From Candidatus Omnitrophota bacterium (GTDB lineage Bacteria > Omnitrophota > Gorgyraeia > 2-01-FULL-45-10): 12,281 bases of DNA. Position numbers and translations under genes: made by a program. How positions within the stretch are numbered: position 1 is the stretch's first letter; each line of letters starts with the position of its first letter. The notes under the pieces were generated by a model. It did no database searches. It was not told where the DNA came from and was given only the letters and a program-made list of their open reading frames with translations. Shown piece by piece: positions 7,419-12,281 of the stretch. The stretch is from assembly GCA_030691985.1 (NCBI GenBank), contig JAUYDB010000286.1:1-12281 (forward strand), read 5' to 3'.

Positions 7419-7477
7419 AAAATGGGGACTGTCCCACAAGCGTCTATCTCGCGTTGATTGGGACTGTCCCCATTTTT
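7419..7477. repeat. 59-bp GGGACAGTCCC hairpin repeat, copy 2 (inverted relative to copy 1)
   Basis: Arms TGGGGACTGTCCCA (7423-7436) and TGGGACTGTCCCCA (7459-7472) flank a 22-nt loop. The element matches the reverse complement of 426-484 at 54 of 59 positions; both arms are identical between copies and the differences are four loop bases and one end base. It begins 2 bp after the pgpA TAG stop. Confidence 0.88.
7423..7477 (+). terminator. Possible intrinsic terminator formed by the hairpin repeat
   Basis: The 14-bp, one-mismatch stem is followed directly by TTTTT and lies just after pgpA, the last gene of the rimO-pgsA-pgpA run, so the repeat could double as a rho-independent terminator. The 22-nt loop is longer than usual. 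AAAA on the other side would give the same arrangement on the minus strand. Confidence 0.4.
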
Positions 7478-7830
7478 CCTGTGGCCCCTGGTGACAAGAC
7501 GGGTCCTGCCGGGAAGGGTGAGAAATTTTTCAGCTCACGACCCTCTTGGCTATATGGCCAGGGGGCTTCGCCTAATTTTGTTATCAAGGAATAAATTCTT
7601 TTGGTTTTCCTATTTTAAGCTTTACTACCGCTATGGATATAACGGTCATAAACGTTTTAGGGTAGCGCGTAGTTAACAAAATTTATACGGCTCAACCCCC
7701 ATGGTCATATAGCCATTCAACGCTTATCTTGTCGGTATCTGCCTCTGGCAACATGAAAAATTTCAAGCGAGCGATAAGCAGTCTGCGGCATCTTACGCAA
7801 CGGATGCTGGTTAATGTATAAAAAAGTTAC
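7478..7830. other. Noncoding stretch with imperfect inverted-repeat structure
   Basis: No convincing gene is seen; a 72-codon frame at 7458-7676 starts inside the hairpin repeat and has no recognisable features. Two blocks recur in inverted order. GAAATTTTTCA (7522-7532) matches TGAAAAATTTC (7754-7764). The segment 7547-7572, with core GGCTATATGGCCAGGGGG, matches the reverse complement of 7689-7715, with core CCCCCATGGTCATATAGCC, with a few mismatches. GGGTGAG/CTCAC near 7516-7538 could form a local stem. I could not match this to a known riboswitch class. It lies mostly upstream of the predicted transcription start of the next gene, so it need not be in that mRNA. Confidence 0.45.
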
Positions 7831-7859
7831 TTGCCCTTATCAATTATTTTAGATATAAT
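7831..7859 (+). promoter_or_regulatory. Sigma-70-type promoter of the 7869 gene, probably leaderless
   Basis: A -35 box TTGCCC (7831-7836, four of six to TTGACA) and a perfect -10 box TATAAT (7854-7859) are 17 bp apart. Transcription should start near 7866, about 3 nt before the ATG at 7869, leaving no room for a Shine-Dalgarno sequence. Confidence 0.7.
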
Positions 7860-7868
7860 TTTAGTATT

Positions 7869-10800
7869 ATGTCATGCCATAACGCAAAATACCGCAGGGT
7901 TCCTCTTCCCATTAGGATAATCGCGGCCATATTAGTTATCGCTTTTTTCACTCAGGACATTGCCTGGGCTCATCCGGATTCTTCAATTCCTACTAAATCA
8001 TACGCTGATAATAAGCTGGCTGCGGAATACTTTTCGCGCGACGAATCTTCTGTCGGAAAGGCGCTCGTTAGGGGCGTGGACGAGCTCATCCTTAAAAGAG
8101 CTGGAGAATTGGCGGGAAGGGCGCAAGATGAATTGTCTCTGGGCGACATTAAGGGCGCTGTCTTTTTTATCGAAGAGAATACTAAATGGTTCCGTGATTC
8201 TAATCTAACTTATCAGATTGATGAAGACGAAGTCATCGTAAAGTTCCCGCAAGGATACTCTCTACGCTATTTCACGTATAATTCCAAATACCCTAACATA
8301 GAAAAAGACGCGCAAGGCAAGACGATAACCACAAAGCTCATCAGCAGAAAAACGCTGCTTTACAAACAACTACGGGATATGACAGGAGAGGATCCTAAGG
8401 GAAAAATAGAATCGTCCTCATTACCCTCAACTGCACCTGAGGCAACACGGACAAGGCAAGAAAGGCTATACCCGTATGCGGACTGGTCAGCCGTGGAACG
8501 AATAGTCCCTGATATTGTGAAGGCAGGCGGCGTTGCCAGGCCAAGGCTTGTTATCCGAGAAGAAGAGATTGCCCTATTCATAGAGGCTCAAAGAGGCAAC
8601 CGCGCGGCAAGGGATGTTTTGATTGAGGTGAACCTTCCTTTGGTAAGAGCCATTGCCAATAAATTTATTAAATCACCCAGGGTAAACGCCTTTGGTATTA
8701 GTTGGGATGAATTGTTTAGTGTCGGAGTATCTGGGTACGAAAATCGGCAGGGCGGATTGAGCGGCGGGTTGGATAGGACTGTAGACCTCTATGATCCGGG
8801 AAGAGGATTTAAGTTTTCGACATATGCTTATAGGGCAGTGAAAGTTACGATGATACGCCATATAGAGCGCGTGGCAAAAACGGCTCACAATATCCGGGCG
8901 AATTTTCCTGATTTATGGCAAAGGGTTTTAGGAATAGAAGATTCCAATAAGGATGCGCGGGAAGCTGATAGAAGGACTGAACTAATCGATTTTATCTTCC
9001 ATGAGATTGCGCCGCAGGTTTTAAATCGGAGACAGAGGGAAATAGTCAGAGACTATTTCGGGCTTAAGCAGACTCCGGGGAAACCCGCTGAAGAAAAGGT
9101 GGAGAGAATTCCGAAAAGCGACAAAGAGATAGCGAGAGGGCAGGGGGTTTCGAAGCAGCGCATCGCCCAAATCAGGATGGCGACTTTACAAAAGCTACAC
9201 AGAGCCATCCCGCTGCAGATAATTAAAGAGCTTGGCCTTGCCAGCGACGAAACCAGTAGAGCCCGAGCAGTTCCCGCGTCAAGCCCTGACCTGTCCCCGA
9301 ATGTGCCGAAGCCTGAGTCGCAGGATATGGCAGGAGAGAATCTCAAGGAAAAAATAGAACTGTCCCCATTACCGTCCCAATCACCGCCCAATCCGAACGG
9401 CGTCTATATCGAATATAGTTATGGTAAACCGCTTGTGGATTTTTCATTAAATACGCCATCGGCAAATCCGTGGAAGCACGAGGTCAGGGAAGGGTTCAAG
9501 GTAGGCACCGGAGCCTATCCGAGAGAACCGGCCGATTTCCTGCCTATCATAGAGCATGCGATAAGGGAGGATAAGAGTTTTCTGGAAAAGTCGTTTAAAA
9601 ATATTTTTGACATGAGCCTGGACCGGACGGCAATTGACAATATCCGCGTAGCCTATCTGCACAAAGGAGGCCTTAAATACACCTTTTCAGTGAATGTTGT
9701 TCTTAAAGACAAGAGGGCATTCACCTTTTGCGTAAAGACGACATACCCCAATATCGATCAGGATGATCGGATTAATTTAATAAATTCTCTTATGCGCTGG
9801 GAAAGGGCCGGCAGAAAGGCCGCGCAATACATTGCCGCATATGGCGCGCACACTACCGTATACGCCGGGGATTTTAAGTCGCAGGTTATGGTGATTTCCC
9901 AGGAGTATGTTTACGGGCCGATGCTCCTGGATATTCTGGAGGCGAAGGCTATACCTTTTGCCAATAGGGCGGGAGCCGTAAGGGATGCGGTCGATAGTTG
10001 TCTGGAAGGGCATAAGGCATGCGGTATCTCCATATGGGACCCCAGGCCCGGCAACCTATGCCTTGTCTATAACTCCCAGCGTGATTGGAAATTGGTAGAC
10101 ATGGATAAGATCGTTACCGGCGAAGAATATGGCCAGGTAACAATACGTTACCGCGAACAGTATCTGGAGATATTGGCCAACTATTACGAAGAATATCTGG
10201 ACTTTTCCACGGCTGAATTGGCCTGTAATTGGGCGGGGATACCGCTTAGGACGAAAGAAGGTGTCTACGAGAAGGCGAAAAAAGCGGAAGATTTGATTGC
10301 CGAATTTGCCGCCAGGAACGGACTTGATGCCGGTGTCCGTGAAAGGTTGACTGCCGTTACAACAGCGGTTGTGACACAAATGTTTGCAGATAACAAAAAC
10401 GGGGTATTTGCCGCGCGGTTCGTGAAAGATGATGCGCGCGGGGCCGGGGTTAGGTTGATAGCGCGCAGCTACGGTAACGGCATAGAATTTCCCGAAACTT
10501 TAAAAGAGATTAACCTGGCGGACAACGCGACTCTTGAGTCAATGGGCAAGCGGTGGGAACGCCGTGCCTCGAATGGCTTCAAGCAAATTGGCCCAAGCCG
10601 CGTTGAGAGCGGGGCCCGCATAGGTCTGACTATTTTCTTGCGCGATGGCTTATTGGAGAAAACCGGTGTTATACCAATGCCATCCACCGTCGAGGTTCAG
10701 GATAGGGCAAAGCCCGATGCGGCGGGCATGACGTCCTTCGGCAAGAGCTCAGGACGTCATCCCGAGCGAAGTCGAGGGATGGCGCTCGCGGCGATTCACG

Positions 10801-11396
10801 ACCGGCACAGGTCTCTTATAGAGACAGAGCCGGTTCCGTCAGAGAGGCGGATCCTGCTGTCGGCGAATCTGTTCAGGGGCGGCGACGGTAATTCGATGGA
10901 CGCTCATATTGAGGAAACCGAGAATCGGCTCGCGCTCGAAGCGGTATTGAATAAGGCGAATATATCTATACTCGAACCGGATGAGATGCGAAAACAGGTT
11001 GTGAAAAATAATATTGATAGAAATAATCTTACAATAGTGATGACGGATACGGATTATGAAGCCGGAAAGATATTGAATGCATCAGAAAAGACGAGCTGGA
11101 CAAAATCAGGCGTATTGATTCTGCGGGATAGATTGACAGGCGCTAATTACCTGTATCTCGAAGGTGTCGTAGGCCTCGCGAAGGCGATGATGAGAGACGA
11201 TGAACTTGCCATAAAGGCATTCTATCGGATTCTTACAGGACAGGTTTTGAGCGATGAAATAGCGGATATCGCAAAGAAGAATCCGATAGCATTCGCCGTA
11301 AAGGCTATACTCAAATTTAAGCCGATAACGCCTAAGGACCCGGGTGATCTCGATAGGTCGCGTAAACGCATGGAGAGCTATCTTGTATCAGCATAA
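7869..11396 (+). CDS. Giant multidomain protein: export signal, sigma-70-like module, kinase-like fold, C-terminal unknown region
   Basis: A 1175-aa protein of no single known family. Residues 1-34 form an export signal: basic RR, a hydrophobic core LPIRIIAAILVIAFF, then a signal-peptidase-I-like AWA|HP site. Residues 35-169 are unrecognised. A sigma-70-like module follows, with region 2 at about 228-335 (ARDVLIEVNLPLVRAIANKF; YDPGRGFKFSTYAY at 308-321) and region 4 at about 385-445 (LNRRQREIVRDYFGL; recognition-helix-like SKQRIAQIR). The intervening region 3 is very short and region 2.2 has about 13 extra residues (287-299). Residues 510-855 look like a protein-kinase/aminoglycoside-phosphotransferase fold: possible ATP Lys K623, hinge-like SQEYVYGP, catalytic-loop WDPRPGN (D724, N729) and metal-binding DMD (D744/D746). 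The C-terminal 300 residues are unrecognised. Pro/Ser linkers at 170-190 and 486-510 are duplicates. An interspersed repeat encodes about 951-971. ATG 7869 is the only start upstream of the signal. Function is unknown; how an exported protein would use a sigma fold is unclear. Confidence 0.85.
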   Translation: MSCHNAKYRRVPLPIRIIAAILVIAFFTQDIAWAHPDSSIPTKSYADNKLAAEYFSRDESSVGKALVRGVDELILKRAGELAGRAQDELSLGDIKGAVFFIEENTKWFRDSNLTYQIDEDEVIVKFPQGYSLRYFTYNSKYPNIEKDAQGKTITTKLISRKTLLYKQLRDMTGEDPKGKIESSSLPSTAPEATRTRQERLYPYADWSAVERIVPDIVKAGGVARPRLVIREEEIALFIEAQRGNRAARDVLIEVNLPLVRAIANKFIKSPRVNAFGISWDELFSVGVSGYENRQGGLSGGLDRTVDLYDPGRGFKFSTYAYRAVKVTMIRHIERVAKTAHNIRANFPDLWQRVLGIEDSNKDAREADRRTELIDFIFHEIAPQVLNRRQREIVRDYFGLKQTPGKPAEEKVERIPKSDKEIARGQGVSKQRIAQIRMATLQKLHRAIPLQIIKELGLASDETSRARAVPASSPDLSPNVPKPESQDMAGENLKEKIELSPLPSQSPPNPNGVYIEYSYGKPLVDFSLNTPSANPWKHEVREGFKVGTGAYPREPADFLPIIEHAIREDKSFLEKSFKNIFDMSLDRTAIDNIRVAYLHKGGLKYTFSVNVVLKDKRAFTFCVKTTYPNIDQDDRINLINSLMRWERAGRKAAQYIAAYGAHTTVYAGDFKSQVMVISQEYVYGPMLLDILEAKAIPFANRAGAVRDAVDSCLEGHKACGISIWDPRPGNLCLVYNSQRDWKLVDMDKIVTGEEYGQVTIRYREQYLEILANYYEEYLDFSTAELACNWAGIPLRTKEGVYEKAKKAEDLIAEFAARNGLDAGVRERLTAVTTAVVTQMFADNKNGVFAARFVKDDARGAGVRLIARSYGNGIEFPETLKEINLADNATLESMGKRWERRASNGFKQIGPSRVESGARIGLTIFLRDGLLEKTGVIPMPSTVEVQDRAKPDAAGMTSFGKSSGRHPERSRGMALAAIHDRHRSLIETEPVPSERRILLSANLFRGGDGNSMDAHIEETENRLALEAVLNKANISILEPDEMRKQVVKNNIDRNNLTIVMTDTDYEAGKILNASEKTSWTKSGVLILRDRLTGANYLYLEGVVGLAKAMMRDDELAIKAFYRILTGQVLSDEIADIAKKNPIAFAVKAILKFKPITPKDPGDLDRSRKRMESYLVSA
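8376..8425 (+). repeat. 50-bp linker repeat, copy 1
   Basis: Encodes DMTGEDPKGKIESSSLP (from residue 170), between the N-terminal region and the sigma-like module. Identical to 9324-9373 at 42 of 50 bases; all eight differences are transitions. Confidence 0.8.
9324..9373 (+). repeat. 50-bp linker repeat, copy 2
   Basis: Encodes DMAGENLKEKIELSPLP (from residue 486), between the sigma-like module and the kinase-like fold. With copy 1 it brackets a module of about 300 residues in direct orientation. Confidence 0.8.
10729..10781. repeat. Interspersed CATCCC-GGGATG element in frame in the giant gene
   Basis: TGACGTCCT (10729-10737) and AGGACGTCA (10751-10759) are perfect 9-bp inverted repeats. 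They overlap a second inverted pair, CATCCC (10758-10763) and GGGATG (10776-10781), around GAGCGAAGTCGA. The second part translates as HPERSRGM (964-971), a peptide recognisable from widely dispersed bacterial repeats of the form CATCCCGAGCGAAGTCGAGG. Confidence 0.75.
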
Positions 11397-11438
11397 TCTA
11401 TCCAGGTTAGAAAAGTCTTCCGCGGCATTTGCATAAAA

Positions 11439-11523
11439 TAGGCACTTTCCGTGGGACGTCTGCGGTGTCGAATCCACAAACATCCTGCGTCCCTTATTCC
11501 ACATCCTACGGAACGAGTGCCTA
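11439..11523. repeat. 85-bp long-hairpin element between convergent genes
   Basis: The continuous left arm 11439-11458 (TAGGCACT, TTCCGT, GGGACG) is matched in inverse order by CGTCCC (11488-11493), ACGGAA (11508-11513) and AGTGCCTA (11516-11523), giving an interrupted 20-bp stem. AAAA precedes the left arm, as in the 59-bp hairpin repeats. Its outer right end supplies the TAG stop of thpR. No T-run follows either arm, so it is a poor intrinsic terminator despite its place between convergent genes. Confidence 0.7.
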
Positions 11524-12084
11524 ACACAGCCTTGCCTCGTGGAGTTTTGTGTAAATAGGCCCGGTTGGCGTCAATGTGCTTTGGAATAGCGCGATCGAAT
11601 TTATCGGCTGACAGCTAACGGCTGAAGGCTCACGGATGAGTTTCTCGATCTTCTCGCGAAGGGCCGATTTATTCTTCGATGACCTGACGCGGCCGATGGT
11701 GAGATGCGCGGTGAAAGGGCGCGCCTCATCCTTAAAAGCGAGCTTTGACATGGCCTCGCCTATTCTCTCGGCGAGCTCTACCGATTCTTTCGCGCCCTTG
11801 TCAAGCCCGCACCAGATTACGCGCGGGAAATCGAGGCTTGGGAATGCCCCCAATCCTTTCAGATCGATTTCAAACCTCTTAAATCCCTTCGCAATTTCGT
11901 CAAGGCTTGCTTTTACCTTCTCGCATTTATTCTCATCTATCTCGCCGAGAAATTTCAGCGTTAGGTGGATGTTGCCCTTATCGACCCATTTAACATCCGC
12001 GCCGGCGTATTTAAGGTGCGATTGCATCTGCGCGAGGGTATCGCGTATCCCGTCAGACAGCTCTATCGCAATAAATGTTCTCAT
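11521..12084 (-). CDS. thpR: RNA 2',3'-cyclic phosphodiesterase (2'-5' RNA ligase family)
   Basis: Cytoplasmic 2H-phosphoesterase that opens RNA 2',3'-cyclic phosphates and can reversibly join 2'-5' ends. Both catalytic HxTx motifs are present: H40-LT-L in NIHLTLKFLGE and H127-LT-I in FTAHLTIGRVR. The closing LFQSTLTPTGPIYTKL strand pair is typical. ATG 12084 is chosen, giving 187 aa that begin MRTFIAIEL, because AGGA lies 8 nt upstream (12096-12093); TTG at 12090 would add two residues. Residues 151-160 (REPSAVSCQP) replace the usual strand-leading segment and come from a heptameric DNA repeat. The stop codon lies within the hairpin element at 11439-11523. In many genomes this gene follows pgpA/cinA; here it is nearby but on the opposite strand, facing the giant gene. 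Confidence 0.93.
   Translation of the reverse strand: MRTFIAIELSDGIRDTLAQMQSHLKYAGADVKWVDKGNIHLTLKFLGEIDENKCEKVKASLDEIAKGFKRFEIDLKGLGAFPSLDFPRVIWCGLDKGAKESVELAERIGEAMSKLAFKDEARPFTAHLTIGRVRSSKNKSALREKIEKLIREPSAVSCQPINSIALFQSTLTPTGPIYTKLHEARLC
11606..11635. repeat. GGCTGAA-type heptanucleotide array inside thpR
   Basis: Read on the + strand as 7-mers: GGCTGAC, AGCTAAC, GGCTGAA, GGCTCAC, GG. On the coding strand it gives about ten residues (REPSAVSCQP) just before the last conserved beta-strand of ThpR. Confidence 0.7.
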
Positions 12085-12281
12085 GAGCAATATCCTATGA
12101 GGGATTACCGCTTCGCCATAAATTTTTACGGGTCCTGTCGCGCGGTCGCCTTTACGTGCTGGCGCGCTCGCATGGGGTGTACAAACGACGTCTATAGAGG
12201 CGGGTATCTGTATGCCCGCTAGGATTACCGAGCGTCCGACACCATATTAGCGGTTAGCTTAGATCGTAATCCTAAGCAGCG
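12085..12281. other. Noncoding end of window with short repeats
   Basis: No gene is seen. GGATTACCG occurs twice (12102-12110, 12222-12230), and TAGGATTAC (12220-12228) has an inverted partner, GTAATCCTA (12266-12274). GCGGG/CCCGC (12200-12204, 12215-12219) could form a small hairpin. A two-unit TTAGCGG/TTAGCTT run near 12247-12260 is a weak echo of the heptameric repeats. No convincing promoter for thpR was found. Confidence 0.4.

Noticed and set aside
426..7477. Composite transposon bounded by the 59-bp inverted repeats
   Set aside because: No transposase or target-site duplication is present, and the interior is ordinary housekeeping genes in a plausible native order.
7458..7676. 72-codon + strand frame after pgpA
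   Set aside because: Starts inside the hairpin repeat, has no ribosome-binding site and no family resemblance; treated as noncoding.
7478..7830. Riboswitch (c-di-GMP or similar) upstream of the giant gene
   Set aside because: No known consensus core could be matched, and the predicted promoter lies downstream of the region, leaving it outside that mRNA.
10400..10680. Possible HATPase or anti-sigma ATPase fragment (GNGIEFPE, GARIGLTIF) after the kinase-like fold
   Set aside because: Glycine-rich words loosely recall G-boxes, but the N-box and a DxGxG motif are missing; not enough to call.
11636..12100. 154-codon + strand frame opposite thpR
   Set aside because: Antisense shadow of thpR, which has both HxTx motifs and a good start.
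12102..12274. GGATTACCG repeats as an operator upstream of thpR
   Set aside because: Only short words at irregular spacing and no promoter found nearby; noted but not claimed as regulatory.

Overview
The window reads as a piece of a bacterial chromosome: a compact block of housekeeping genes on the + strand, followed by one very large multidomain gene and a convergent RNA phosphodiesterase gene. The best guess for the host is a member of Candidatus Omnitrophota or a close relative. That rests on recalled resemblance: the giant protein has an N-terminal export signal ending in a TQDIAWA-type motif and a mosaic build, and the DNA is dense with small interspersed repeats. No marker gene in the window proves it.

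Layout. 1-384 is the 3' end of pnp (KH end and S1 domain). 495-1711 holds dut (TTG start) and uppP, overlapping by ATGA. 1815-4974 holds ftsK and a rodZ-like gene, one base apart. 5051-7417 holds rimO, pgsA and pgpA, with overlapping ends. Together these cover nucleotide hygiene, lipid-carrier recycling, chromosome segregation, cell shape, S12 modification and phosphatidylglycerol synthesis. 7418-7868 is a 451-bp noncoding stretch with a hairpin repeat, an inverted-repeat region and a good sigma-70-type promoter. 7869-11396 encodes a 1175-residue protein: export signal, N-terminal region, a sigma-70-like module, a kinase-like fold and a C-terminal region I cannot identify. 11521-12084 (minus) is thpR. 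The last 197 bp show only short repeats.

Two themes stand out. First, the large protein joins an export signal to a sigma-factor-like module and a protein-kinase-like catalytic core, and the sigma module is bracketed by two copies of a 50-bp linker (42/50 identical), which suggests cassette shuffling. Its promoter lies so close to the ATG that the mRNA should be leaderless or nearly so.

Second, the window is peppered with small repeats. There is a 59-bp GGGACAGTCCC hairpin in two inverted copies flanking the dut-pgpA block. There are heptanucleotide arrays of three different sequences: TATAGCG-type between genes, GACGAGG-type inside ftsK and GGCTGAA-type inside thpR. A CATCCC...GGGATG element lies inside the giant gene, and an 85-bp hairpin supplies the stop codon of thpR. 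At least three of these sit in frame inside coding sequence at plausible surface loops or linkers. Two start codons (dut TTG, and pgpA TTG or possibly ATC) and a 35-bp near-perfect palindrome inside dut also merit attention.
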